From assembly GCA_016199985.1 (NCBI GenBank), contig JACQFQ010000031.1:1-52792 (forward strand): a DNA stretch of 52,792 nt, read 5' to 3'. A program made the translations under genes and the position numbers. The stretch comes from Verrucomicrobiota bacterium. GTDB lineage: Bacteria > Verrucomicrobiota > Verrucomicrobiia > Limisphaerales > UBA11320. Below are positions 33,498-42,570 of the stretch, in pieces; positions within the stretch are counted from its first letter, which is position 1, and each line of letters begins with the position of its first letter. Below the pieces are notes generated by a model. That model was not told the DNA's origin and ran no database searches. It saw only the letters and a program-made list of their open reading frames with translations.

Positions 33498-34496
33498 CTA
33501 TTCCTCTCCGCCCTTGCCCTTGAGTTCCTCGGACAGCAACTGCTGGGCGCCCGCGATCACGATGCGTCCTCCCGGTTGGAGCCCCTCGCGCACCAGCCAC
33601 CCTCCTTCGCTCGGACGGTCGAGCTCGACCCCCACTCGCATGTAGGCGTCGTCGGCGGACTGGATGTAAACAAACGTTTCGCCTTCATGACGCAACACCG
33701 AGCTGTTGGGCGCCAACACCCCCTTGGCGGGCTCTCCAGACAGCTGAAGCCACGCCACCAGCGGAACGCCGGGGCGGAGTTCGGGAGTGGAAGCAAGGAA
33801 GAGGTAGCTGCGCCCCTGGGTTTGAGAGTCGGCGATGGGAGCGAGTCCGACGTACTCGCTCTTGATGATCTCCGTGTCGTTTCCCACCGAGGCGAGCCGC
33901 CCCACGACAGGCGACCCTGGCTCGGGAGACCCCAGTGGCAGGCTGATTTGCGCGAGAGCCCGCTCCTGACGCGAGAGCTGGCTCACCAACTCAGGAAGAT
34001 CCGGACGATCGGCGACAGCGCTGCCCCAGCCGGTCGCCAGCCTGAGCCGGGATGTTTCGAGGAGAATGTGGTCGCGCTTCATCGCGGCCTGGGCGGCTTC
34101 GAGCGAACGGGCGGACGCGTTCTGGTCCTGGGCGTTCAGAATCTTGAGCCGGTCGTGCTCCCTCTTCGAGGCTTCAAGCGCCGCGGTGGCGGATTGAATC
34201 TCGGCGAGGATGGCGGACAACGGCGCGGGATCCAGGACCCGGCCGTATCCGCGGACGTCCTGGGCCGCGGTCATCGCGATCAGCTGCGTCGTGGCCAGCC
34301 CCATCTTCGCCTGAATCTCCTTGCTCAGCTTGATCAGCACCTCGCCGTTCGTGCCGTGCTCGACGCGCGCGTCGGCGGCCTCGTGTTCGTGTTCGGGCTC
34401 CTTCGCCTTTTCAGCGCGAGGACGCGTTGGGAGCAGCCATGCGACGACGATGCCCCCAAGGATGAAGCCGAGGAGCGCGGTGAAAAAGGTCTTCAT
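33498..34496 (-). CDS. RND efflux periplasmic adaptor (CusB/HlyD family)
   Basis: 332 aa. One N-terminal membrane anchor (FFTALLGFILGGIVVAWLL, residues 4-22), then a short His/Glu-rich stretch (PEHEHEAADARVEHG) that could bind metal ions, a helical hairpin (about 100-160, rich in A, E, K, R), and a beta-rich barrel with LRPGVPLVAWLQLSGE and NSSVLRHEGETFVYI typical of adaptors. It bridges the inner-membrane pump and the outer-membrane channel. Its start overlaps the upstream gene's stop by 4 nt (ATGA) and the pump starts 19 nt later. Shorter than CusB of E. coli. Confidence 0.87.
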   Translation of the reverse strand: MKTFFTALLGFILGGIVVAWLLPTRPRAEKAKEPEHEHEAADARVEHGTNGEVLIKLSKEIQAKMGLATTQLIAMTAAQDVRGYGRVLDPAPLSAILAEIQSATAALEASKREHDRLKILNAQDQNASARSLEAAQAAMKRDHILLETSRLRLATGWGSAVADRPDLPELVSQLSRQERALAQISLPLGSPEPGSPVVGRLASVGNDTEIIKSEYVGLAPIADSQTQGRSYLFLASTPELRPGVPLVAWLQLSGEPAKGVLAPNSSVLRHEGETFVYIQSADDAYMRVGVELDRPSEGGWLVREGLQPGGRIVIAGAQQLLSEELKGKGGEE

Positions 34497-35905
34497 GGTT
34501 TCGTGGATTGGGTTTCGAACTCTCGGGGGCTTTTCTCGACGAGCGAAGGGTTGGCGAACGGATGTTGAAGCGCCTGCTGTAGATCGCCCAAAGCCTGCTG
34601 CGCCCGCGTCTGGGCGTCCAGGCGGGTGAGCTCGGCGGCGGCGGCTTCCACCTCGGCCGTTCGAAGCTCCACTTGGTCCGCCGCTCCGGCCGCGAAGGCG
34701 GATCGCAGCGACCCGAGCTGACGCGCGTGCGCCGACAAGAGATCAGCGCTCCGACCCAGCTGGTCGAGCGACGCCCGGTAAGCGGCGTCGGCCCGATCGA
34801 CCTCGGAGATCACGCGCGATTGCAAAGCGTTGAAGCGAGCGGCGATTTCGTCGCGCTTCGCCCGGCTTTCCGCGATCAGGCCCTGGTTGCGGTGGAGAAC
34901 AGGGATCTCCAGCGTCAGACCCAAGGTCCATTTGCTGTCCCCTTGGTCCCATTGATAGCCGTTGCCGAGACGCGCGTCGGGGTACTGCCGGGCGATCTCG
35001 AGCTGAAGCGCGGATTCGCTCGCGGCGTAATCCGCCAGGAGGCTGCGCACATCGGCGCGATTTTGGAGAGCGATCCGATGCAGGTCCGCCGCCGTGGATT
35101 CCTTATCGGTCGCAGGCGTTGCGCCCAAGTCCATGCGGAGCGTGAGTCCATCGAGAGACCGCAGCGGGAGGCCGATCGCCTCGGCGACGCGCGCGCGTGC
35201 GTCGGACGCTTGTCGACGGGCGTCCGCCAGATCGCCGGTCGCCTTGATATAGGCGAGCTGGAAAGGGGAAGCTTCGAGACTCGAGATCGCCCCGGCCTGG
35301 AGACGCTGCGAGAGGACTTCGTTCAGGGAATTGGCGGCGTCGAGCTGGCGCCGCAGCAACGACGCGCGCTGTTCCGCCGCGGTATAATCGAGCAGGGCGA
35401 CCCGGAGGGCGGCGCGGGCCTGCCAGGCGCTCTGGTGAATGTTCCACCGAGCGGACTCCGCCAGCTGCCGGGCCCGGCTCATTCGATGTCCGCGTTTCCC
35501 GGCCGTTTCGATCGGCCAGTCGATGTTCACGCCCGGGATCCATGGGCTCGCCCCGCCTGACGCGCTGAAGTTGTAGCCCGGCTGGGCGCTGAGAGTGGGG
35601 TTCGGGCGGGCGGAAGCCGTCTTGATCGAAGCGCGAGCCACTGCCCACTGGGCGCGAGCCACCTCGAGGCTGGGATGAAAGTAAAACGCGGCCCAGCTGA
35701 GCGCCTCGAGGTCGGGCGATTGCGGGGGCCATTCCGCAGGACGACTGCCAGTGGCCTCCTCGATGAAGCGAAGCAGGCCAGGATCAGCCAAGGTTCGGGC
35801 TTCGAGTCTCTCCAGGCTCGACCCTGTCGCCAGAGGCTTCGGCTCATAGTGAACACAGCCTGCGGCCCACAGGAAACTCAGGCCGATTAGAAAGTGGAGT
35901 CGCAT
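34493..35905 (-). CDS. Outer-membrane efflux lipoprotein (TolC/CusC family)
   Basis: 470 aa from ATG 35905; the frame runs on to 35974, but this start gives a lipoprotein signal peptide (MRLHFLIGLSFLWAAGC, with Cys17 as the lipidated residue). Two repeated helical segments are visible (HPSLEVARAQWAVARASIKTA and LQLEIARQYPDARLG, each followed by long Ala/Arg/Glu helices), typical of the TolC fold. It would form the outer-membrane channel of the pump. First gene of the three-gene efflux operon, divergent from the response regulator across a 200-nt spacer. Confidence 0.9.
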   Translation of the reverse strand: MRLHFLIGLSFLWAAGCVHYEPKPLATGSSLERLEARTLADPGLLRFIEEATGSRPAEWPPQSPDLEALSWAAFYFHPSLEVARAQWAVARASIKTASARPNPTLSAQPGYNFSASGGASPWIPGVNIDWPIETAGKRGHRMSRARQLAESARWNIHQSAWQARAALRVALLDYTAAEQRASLLRRQLDAANSLNEVLSQRLQAGAISSLEASPFQLAYIKATGDLADARRQASDARARVAEAIGLPLRSLDGLTLRMDLGATPATDKESTAADLHRIALQNRADVRSLLADYAASESALQLEIARQYPDARLGNGYQWDQGDSKWTLGLTLEIPVLHRNQGLIAESRAKRDEIAARFNALQSRVISEVDRADAAYRASLDQLGRSADLLSAHARQLGSLRSAFAAGAADQVELRTAEVEAAAAELTRLDAQTRAQQALGDLQQALQHPFANPSLVEKSPREFETQSTKP

Positions 35906-35958
35906 CACTGTTGCTATTCCCGCATTCACAGCAGGATCGGGCCCGCGATTCAAGCCAC

Positions 35959-36005
35959 ATGACAAAACTGTCATTCACTGGATCCGAGCCCCATGGGGTG
36001 CTAAT
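35959..36005 (+). promoter_or_regulatory. Double-palindrome site between efflux operon and response regulator
   Basis: A perfect inverted repeat ATGACA-aaac-TGTCAT (35959-35974) is followed 14 nt later by CCCCATGGGGTGCTAAT (35989-36005), whose core is also palindromic. Both parts recur at 40627-40668 before the phosphatase gene. Lying in the divergent spacer, it is a candidate operator, possibly for the adjacent OmpR-family regulator. TGTCAT also resembles the PhoB half-site. Confidence 0.5.
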
Positions 36006-36105
36006 CATGGAGCGCTGCGCGGGCCGGGGCGACTCGCGGGGGTCGCCGCGATCGGGCGATGCGATGAATGGCCGTCCGGCCCCGCAAACGGGACCCCAAT
36101 TGCCT

Positions 36106-36780
36106 ATGCGAGTGCTCGTCGTGGAAGATCAGAAGAAGATCGCCTCCTTCATTCGAAAGGCCCTTCTGGCCGAGGAGTTCGCGGTGGAAGTGCTGCATGA
36201 CGGCGCCGAAGTGTTCATGCGCGTCGCGGCCTCGACCTTTGACGTGATCATCCTCGACATCATGCTCCCAGGGCAGGATGGGCTCAGCATCCTGCGGCAG
36301 CTTCGAAAGCACAGAATCGTCACTCCGGTCCTGCTCCTCAGCGCGCGGGGCCAGCCCGATGAGCGGGTCGAGGGATTAAACCTGGGCGCCGATGATTACC
36401 TGGCGAAGCCTTTTGTGCTCGCCGAGTTGATCGCGCGAGTCAGGGCTTTGGGCCGGCGGGCGGGAACAAACGGGCCGGTGACCCTGCGCGTCGGGGATCT
36501 CAGCCTGGACACCGTGACCCACAAGGCGCGTCGTGGACAGCGAGACGTGGAGCTCTCCGCGCGCGAGTATCGGTTGCTGGAGTTCCTGATGCGCTCGGCT
36601 GGCCGTGTTTGCGGTCGGATGGCGATCGTCGAAAGCGTGTGGGATTACGACTTCGACCCCGGCACGAACTTGGTCGACGTTTACATCATGAGGCTCCGGG
36701 AAAAGATAGACGAGGGCTTTGAGATCAAGCTGATTCATACCGTCCGTGGCGTCGGCTACGCGATCAAGAGCTCCGCATGA
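36106..36780 (+). CDS. OmpR-family response regulator
   Basis: 224 aa from ATG 36106 (MRVLVVEDQKKIASFI), where the receiver domain normally begins; the upstream open frame to 35911 covers the operator region and is unlikely to be used, though ATG 36064 is possible. Receiver features: acidic pair VVED, phospho-acceptor Asp in IILDIMLPGQDG, and Lys in LAKPF. The winged-helix output domain has ELSAREYRLLEFLMRSAGRV and ends VDVYIMRLREKIDE...IHTVRGVGYAI, as in CusR/PhoB-type proteins. It probably controls the divergent efflux operon. The histidine kinase overlaps it by 4 nt. Confidence 0.93.
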   Translation: MRVLVVEDQKKIASFIRKALLAEEFAVEVLHDGAEVFMRVAASTFDVIILDIMLPGQDGLSILRQLRKHRIVTPVLLLSARGQPDERVEGLNLGADDYLAKPFVLAELIARVRALGRRAGTNGPVTLRVGDLSLDTVTHKARRGQRDVELSAREYRLLEFLMRSAGRVCGRMAIVESVWDYDFDPGTNLVDVYIMRLREKIDEGFEIKLIHTVRGVGYAIKSSA

Positions 36781-37859
36781 GAATCCGCGCGCGATTGACG
36801 CTCTGGTACGCAGGGGTGCTGTTGGCGTCCGTTCTCCTGATGGCGGGAGGGATGTACTACGAGCTCGTTGTCGAGCGGCGCGCGGCGAAGGCGGAGCATC
36901 GACGCAAGGATCCGATGGAGGACGAGGTTCTTGAGATCGTGCTCATCTACTGCGCGCCTTCCTTGCTTGTGGCCGTCGTGGGCGGATGGTGGCTCATGCG
37001 GAAGGCCCTGGCGCCGCTGGACGGGCTGACTCGCGCGGCGGAGCAGATTCACATGCACAATCTGCGCGAGCGGCTTCCTCGTTCCCACACAGGGGACGAG
37101 GTGGACCGGCTTGCGGCCGTGTTGAACGACATGACTCAGCGGCTCGAAGGATCCTTCGCTCAGATCAGCGAGTTCACCATGAACGCGTCGCACGAGCTGA
37201 AGACCCCGCTCGCTGTGATGCATGGCGAGATCGAGCTGTCCCTCCAGGATCGCGCCACAACGCCCGCGCAACGCGAGGCCTTCGCCAGCCTGTTGGACGA
37301 GATTCAGCGTTTGATGAAGATCGTGTCCGGTCTGGCGTTTCTCGCGAAAGCGGACGCGGGCCAGGTCGTCCTCGTTCGGGAATCGGTGGCTTTGCATGAG
37401 CTTGTCGCCGATGTCGCCGCCGACTCGCAGATTCTTGCGCAGCCGAACCGCATCCAGGTCGACAGCGCGGGGGTCGAGGCGGTGCTGATATCCGGCGATC
37501 GCCATCGGCTGCGTCAGATGCTTCTGAGCCTCGCTGAGAACGCGGTCCGGTACAACCAGGCGGGAGGAACGATCCGTTTTGCCCTCGCGCAGACGTCGAC
37601 CCACGCTGAGCTTCAGATCGCCAACACCGGCCCTGGGATTCCCGGAGATCAGCTTCCCCGGGTCTTCGTCCGCTTTTTCCGGGGCGATGTCTCCCACTCC
37701 GCGCGCGTGGAAGGAAGCGGTCTCGGCCTGACGATCGCCCGCTCCATCGTGATGGCGCACTCCGGGAACATCCACATCGACTCGGAACAGGGAGGATGGA
37801 CGACGGTCACCATCTGTCTCCCGCTCGCGCCCAGCGTGTCGAACGGGCATTCCGGATAA
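36777..37859 (+). CDS. Sensor histidine kinase
   Basis: 360 aa partner of the preceding regulator (ATGA overlap). Two membrane helices (about 7-27 and 52-73) enclose a very short periplasmic loop, so it probably does not use a large sensor domain. A HAMP region follows (MRKALAPLDGLTRAAEQI), then the H-box ASHELKTPLAVMHGEIE with the phosphorylated His, the N-box LLSLAENAVRYN, and G-boxes NTGPGIP and GSGLGLTIA. The architecture resembles CusS-type kinases; the signal is unknown. Confidence 0.93.
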   Translation: MRIRARLTLWYAGVLLASVLLMAGGMYYELVVERRAAKAEHRRKDPMEDEVLEIVLIYCAPSLLVAVVGGWWLMRKALAPLDGLTRAAEQIHMHNLRERLPRSHTGDEVDRLAAVLNDMTQRLEGSFAQISEFTMNASHELKTPLAVMHGEIELSLQDRATTPAQREAFASLLDEIQRLMKIVSGLAFLAKADAGQVVLVRESVALHELVADVAADSQILAQPNRIQVDSAGVEAVLISGDRHRLRQMLLSLAENAVRYNQAGGTIRFALAQTSTHAELQIANTGPGIPGDQLPRVFVRFFRGDVSHSARVEGSGLGLTIARSIVMAHSGNIHIDSEQGGWTTVTICLPLAPSVSNGHSG

Positions 37860-37893
37860 CTCGAGGCGGTTCTCCCGTCGCGAGGCCGCTCCA

Positions 37894-40564
37894 TCAGTTG
37901 AGTTGAGTCACGCGGTAGAAACGTTGGCGAGCTTCGTTCGGGGGCACGGGCAGGGTGAATGACAGGCTTGTGGCGGTGATGTCTCCGCTCATTTGAACCC
38001 AAGGCCCCTGGTTCAGTTCATCTCTAAACTCAACTCGGTAGGTTTTGCCCGGGAGGGTTGCGAAGCTGAGCTGTAGTAATCCGTTCTGGCCAACCGTCAC
38101 GCCGTTCCAGCGCAGAGAAGGCACAATGTCGATGAAGACGGATGCCAGGGTGGTTGCGGGTGGATTGGCGCTCGTGGCCACCACGATGTCGATCGATTGG
38201 CCGCCGAGCATTGCCCCGATTGGGACGGCCCAGGTCAGCACTCCGGTTTTCGAATCAATGGCGGCGTCGATGGGCGCTCCGGGGCCTAGAGAGAACCTGA
38301 GAGGTTGTGGAGGAACGTTGGGATCCGAGGCGAGTATCTGGAGAGCCAGCGTCTGGCCTTGGCGAACCAGGGAGGTGGGAAGAGGAGTGACGATCGGAGG
38401 CAAGGGGACTTCGCTGCATTCATTGCCGCTGTTCGGGCTTCCGACCGCCAGACGCGCGATCACGGAGCCGCCGTCCGGGCAGCGACCGTCCGCGGAGTTC
38501 GGCGCCTGCGCATCGTAAGTCACTTCGTCGATGATCGCCCCGTTCGCGGCGTAAATGCCGATGGTTCCTCCGCTTTTCGGCAGCTTGAAGTTGGTGTGCA
38601 ATTCCACTCCCGGAGCGTTGCCCGTGCCGGCGCCCTTGTCGCACCAAACCATCAGGAAGCCATGAGGCTCAATCAGGAAGCCAGGCGGGACCAGATACCC
38701 CTGCGCGGCGCTTCGGGAGGCGCTGAGATAGAGGCCGGACAGCGTGACGCCCACGTTCTCCGGATTGTAGATCTCGAACCAGTCATCGAACTTTCCTGTG
38801 GCGCCGTTGAGGCGGAAGCTGACGTTGTCGGACATCCATTCATTGATGGCAAGGCGACGGGGTTGATCGGGCGGGAGGTTCGGCGCCGCGGGCGTGGGTC
38901 CGGCGAGAAGAGCGCGGTCGAAGGGTTGGCCGTCCGGGTATGCGCCGTAGACCTGATCCACCTTCAGGCCCTCGTAGTTGAGATAATCGAGGATCTGGAC
39001 GCTGGAGGACAGGGGGCGGGAGAGCAGAACAGATCCCGACTCCTTTGATAGCGCGAAGCTCGCGTGCCATGCTTGAGCGCTGGAGCGTTCAGGGCGGCCG
39101 TCCACGAACACGACTTTGTACTCTCCCGCATTGATCGAGGCGCCGACGGGGAAGGTCCACGAATTCAGCGCAAGGTCGCCATCAGCCAGGGTGAACCCTG
39201 AAAGATCCAGCGCCCCGGCCCCCGCGTTGTAGAGTTCCACCCACGGGCCCCGAGCCCCGGAGCCATCAGAGATGCCCTGCTCGTTTGAGCTCTCCACCTC
39301 ATTGAGCCAGATCGGCGGGAACGGAGGCAAAGGCTGGGCGAAGCTGTTGGATCGGCCCGGCGTCGCCAGGATGGCGCGCGCGGCGAGGTTGGTTTTGTAA
39401 CCGCCCACGGAGCCGTTCCCCACGCGGACGCTCAGGGTGTTGGCGGTGAAGCTCGGCAGATACCAAAAGCTCAGCGTGCAGACGCCGTTCGTGGCCGCGG
39501 CAGGCAGGTCCTGGTAGACGTTCGCGCTCGCCGATCCCGCCGCCCCGAACGACAAACGCAGGCTGTTGCTTCCGGCATGGCTCCAGAGCGTGTTGAGCGA
39601 TGATGTCGCCGGCGCGTTTCCGCCCAGCGTCCAGGATGCGACCGCGTTGGTCGAAGACGGAGTTTCGAAGTCGCCGTTGCGAAGCAGGTTTTCCCCGGCG
39701 CCCATGATGTCGCCCGCGACCAGCGACACGTCGTCAATCAGCAGGTCCGCAATCCCATCCAGCCAGAACTGAAGGCGGGTTCCCGTGAAGCGTGTGGTGA
39801 CCTTGAAGGGCTGCCACTGTCGCTCGATCGCTCCCCAGTTTCCAATCCGCTCGCCTCCCTGGGCGGCGTCGATCAGTTGAAGCGACCCGCCCTTGCCATT
39901 CGCGCCTTCCGGCCACGGCCGCCGACTCTCGAATCGAACCCGGCTGATGATCATGTCCTGATCCGGACTTGCTCCGGGCCGCACGAGCGCGAGGATTCCC
40001 TCCTCGGTGGGAAGGTCGTTGGGGAACACATCGAAGACGCTGGCCGAGGGGCCATGAACGGCGGGAACCGTTGTGCGATCCCGCGAGAGGACCAGTGTGA
40101 ATGATCCCGGCAGGATCCACGTACCACACATGGCTGCCTTCATCCGTGACAAGGAGATATCCGTTGTTGGGGAGAAAGCAGATGCCCCGCACCCCCCAGA
40201 GTCCTGTGGTCAAGGCGGCGGCCCCGTCGCCGCCGCCCGCCATCGTTGTCAGCAGGCCATAGGAGTTGAGAAGATTGACGTAACCGTTGACGGTGCCATC
40301 AATGCTCGCCTCGCGAACTCGCAGGAACTGATTGTAGGGAGGGACGCCCACAGCCGCCTGATCCTCCGCCGCGCGCGAAAATGCGTTCAGAACCGGCGTC
40401 CATGGGCCCGAGAGGGTTCCCGATATCTCGATTGTGGCGACGCTGTTGGAGACAGCGTTCATCCAGCTCAAAACTCCCTGGCGATCCGCCTGCGTGATGC
40501 GAAGGTCGGCGGCTCTGGCGGCAGGAAAGAGAACCAACGCCAGGAGGCAAGCGAGGGGTTTCAT
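37894..40564 (-). pseudogene. Exported lamin-tail domain protein, frameshifted
   Basis: Two frames together look like one secreted protein. The first starts at ATG 40564 with a signal peptide (MKPLACLLALVLFPAARAA), a short beta module (ISGTLSGPWTPVLN...FLRV) and an NHL-like stretch (GICFLPNNGYLLVTDEGSHVWYVDPAGII). Near 40060-40110 the coding character moves to another frame, which runs to 37894. That part has two lamin-tail domains (WVELYNAGAGALDLSGFTL; WFEIYNPENVGVTLSGLYL) and a C-terminal module ending FYRVTQLN. One extra base, or two missing, would explain the switch. Neither half has both a signal peptide and a proper end. It is convergent with the kinase gene. Function unknown. Confidence 0.65.
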
Positions 40565-40626
40565 AGAATCGGCAGGGGCATCGATGCCGCCGGTAGATGC
40601 GACGGCTGACATGAACCTGAACTGGA

Positions 40627-40668
40627 CCCCATGAGGTGCTGATGAAAATGAGGTGACGAAACTGTCAT
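40627..40668 (-). promoter_or_regulatory. Second double-palindrome site, upstream of phosphatase gene
   Basis: CCCCATGAGGTGCTGAT (40627-40643) matches 15 of 17 bases of the site at 35989, and GTGACG-aaac-TGTCAT (40653-40668) matches 14 of 16 bases of the site at 35959. Read on the minus strand, the order and the spacing (about 14-16 nt) of the two palindromes agree with the first site. It lies between the divergent lamin-tail and phosphatase genes. Confidence 0.5.
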
Positions 40669-40726
40669 GAAACGCCTGTGTCTTTTGTGTGACTTGTCGT
40701 CGGATGACGATGGTAAAGTACCACCA

Positions 40727-41935
40727 ATGTTGACCTATTCTGATAGCGGTGTTCCCGCCCCCTTTTGGCGCGCCACGGCCTCCGTTTCCACACACGCTCT
40801 TGCTCTTGCCCTGACGCTGCTTTTCGCTGGGCTCTTGGGCGGTTCTCTTCAGGCGGCCTCTCTGGGCGGTTTTTCGCAACTCGGGATCAGCAATGTGTTC
40901 CTCATCATGATGGAGAATCATGATTGGAGCACCATGGGCGGGAGTCCCAACTGCCCTTACATCAATAACACTCTGCTGCCCCGCGCGTCCCTGGCGACTC
41001 AGTATTTCACGCCTCCAGGCAACCACCCGAGCGAGCCGAACTACATCTGGCTGGTGGCCGGAACCAACTTCGGAATCGATAACGATGATGCGCCTTCGGC
41101 GAACCAAAAGAACACCACCAACCACCTCGCGTTCCTCCTGGATCGCGCTGGCATTCCGTGGAAGTCGTATCAGGAGAGCATCAGCGGCAAGGATATTCCC
41201 ATCGTGAACAACGGGGATTACGCGGTGCGGCACAACCCGTTCATGTTCTTCAAGAACATCACCACCAATCTCGCCTACGTCACCAATCACGTTCGTCCCT
41301 TCGAGGAGTTGGCGACCGACCTGGCCAATAACAAGGTTCGCGGGTTCAACTTCATCACCCCCAACTTGACGAACGACATGCACAACAGCGTGGGCGGGGT
41401 GAGCACTCGCATTCTGGGGGATCATTGGCTTTCGTTGCATGTGCCGACGATCCTGAGCTCCAGGGCGTTCACGAACGGAGGCGTGCTGTTCATCGCGTGG
41501 GACGAAGGGTCCATCGGAGGCTCAACCGGCGAAAGCGACGGCCCGCTCGGAATCATCGCGGCGTCACCGGTCGCCAAGGGACACGGGTACGTCAACACGA
41601 TCCACTATACCCACAGTTCCACTCTGCGGACGTTCCAGGATATTCTGGGCGTTCGTCCCTACCTCGGCGACGCGGCCAAGGCCAACGACCTTTCGGATCT
41701 GTTCATTCCCGCGCCTTCGGTCTCGGACACGTCTTTCGTCGATATTGGTTTGCAGGTCACTGTGACCAATCTTTGGATCGGGAGAACCTACGAACTCCAG
41801 ACGACAACGGAGCTGCCCGCGACGAAGTGGACGGCGGTCGCGACTAAGACGGCCACCAAGACGACGCATGCGCTCGTCGATCCGAAGGCGCCGCGGAGCG
41901 ATTATGATTTTTATCGGGTTGTAGCGCTCCCCTAG
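40727..41935 (+). CDS. Secreted phosphoesterase / acid phosphatase family protein
   Basis: 402 aa from ATG 40727; an in-frame ATG at 40667 overlaps the palindromic site and gives a poorer N-terminus. A signal peptide (hydrophobic ALALALTLLFAGLLGG, then SLQAAS) precedes the phosphoesterase domain: NVFLIMMENHDWSTMGG near residue 55, a start typical of the PF04185 family (phospholipase C/acid phosphatase AcpA), then NHPSEPNYIWLVAG, FNFITPNLTNDMHN and FIAWDEGS with the expected acidic metal ligands. The last 60 residues form the module shared with neighbours (GRTYELQTTTELPATKW ... FYRVVAL). It probably releases phosphate from extracellular esters; the substrate is unknown. Confidence 0.85.
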   Translation: MLTYSDSGVPAPFWRATASVSTHALALALTLLFAGLLGGSLQAASLGGFSQLGISNVFLIMMENHDWSTMGGSPNCPYINNTLLPRASLATQYFTPPGNHPSEPNYIWLVAGTNFGIDNDDAPSANQKNTTNHLAFLLDRAGIPWKSYQESISGKDIPIVNNGDYAVRHNPFMFFKNITTNLAYVTNHVRPFEELATDLANNKVRGFNFITPNLTNDMHNSVGGVSTRILGDHWLSLHVPTILSSRAFTNGGVLFIAWDEGSIGGSTGESDGPLGIIAASPVAKGHGYVNTIHYTHSSTLRTFQDILGVRPYLGDAAKANDLSDLFIPAPSVSDTSFVDIGLQVTVTNLWIGRTYELQTTTELPATKWTAVATKTATKTTHALVDPKAPRSDYDFYRVVALP

Positions 41936-41939
41936 GATC

Positions 41940-41971
41940 AGGATCAAAGGCCGCGGATGGCGCTTGATCCT
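41940..41971 (+). terminator. Possible terminator after the phosphatase gene
   Basis: 8-bp stem aggatcaa (41940-41947) / ttgatcct (41964-41971) begins 5 nt after the stop. No T-run follows, so termination is uncertain. Confidence 0.3.
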
Positions 41972-42071
41972 CATGGCGTCGCGCCCCGGGGACCGCCGAC
42001 GGAGGAAGGATTCTGCGACGGAACTCGCGGATCGGAAGCGCGGGCGTTCTTGCGTTGAGCGAGGGCCTTCG

Positions 42072-42548
42072 CTACTCGCCTTTCTGCTGGATCCGATGGC
42101 CGCTCATGTCGAAGACATAATCCACGACGCGTCCGCTTTCGAGGATTTCCAGCTCGTACACCGCGGGACGGCTTCGCTTTTGCGCAATCTCCACCACCTT
42201 GATCTTCCCATTCGGGCTGGCCTTCCTGACCGCCTCCTGCACTGCGGCGGGGAGTTGCGTGAAAGGAATCTCGACTTCGGTTTCAGCCTGCTTGCCGTCC
42301 GGAGTGAAAATGACGGTGTGTGGCGCTGAAACACCGTCCGTAAGAATCTCGTAAAAGACGCTGCGGCCTTTCACTTCCTTGGCGCAGCCCTGGATCGTTG
42401 TTCGCGGGTACTGCTTCTTGAAGGACTCCATCACCGGGCTCGGCACGTCGGCTTGGGTGATGGGGGTTTCCTGGGTGCCCGAAGGCGTGCTGCACCCGAC
42501 GGCCAGCGCTATCATTAAGATGAGGAGGAGGGGCAGGAGACGGTTCAT
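42072..42548 (-). CDS. PepSY-like lipoprotein
   Basis: 158 aa. A lipoprotein signal peptide (MNRLLPLLLILMIALAVGC, lipidated Cys19) is followed by two PepSY-like (PF11396-type) repeats: VPSPVMESFKKQYPRTTI...FYEILTD and LPAAVQEAVRKASPNGKI...YELEILESGRVVDYVFDMSG. The pattern of a helix followed by strands carrying Y-E-[IL] is characteristic. Such proteins sit in the periplasm; their role is not well known, and inhibition of a partner protein has been proposed for relatives. It follows the NHL gene by 22 nt on the same strand, so the two are probably cotranscribed. Confidence 0.75.
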   Translation of the reverse strand: MNRLLPLLLILMIALAVGCSTPSGTQETPITQADVPSPVMESFKKQYPRTTIQGCAKEVKGRSVFYEILTDGVSAPHTVIFTPDGKQAETEVEIPFTQLPAAVQEAVRKASPNGKIKVVEIAQKRSRPAVYELEILESGRVVDYVFDMSGHRIQQKGE

Positions 42549-42570
42549 GATGTTCTGCGTTTGGTTAACG

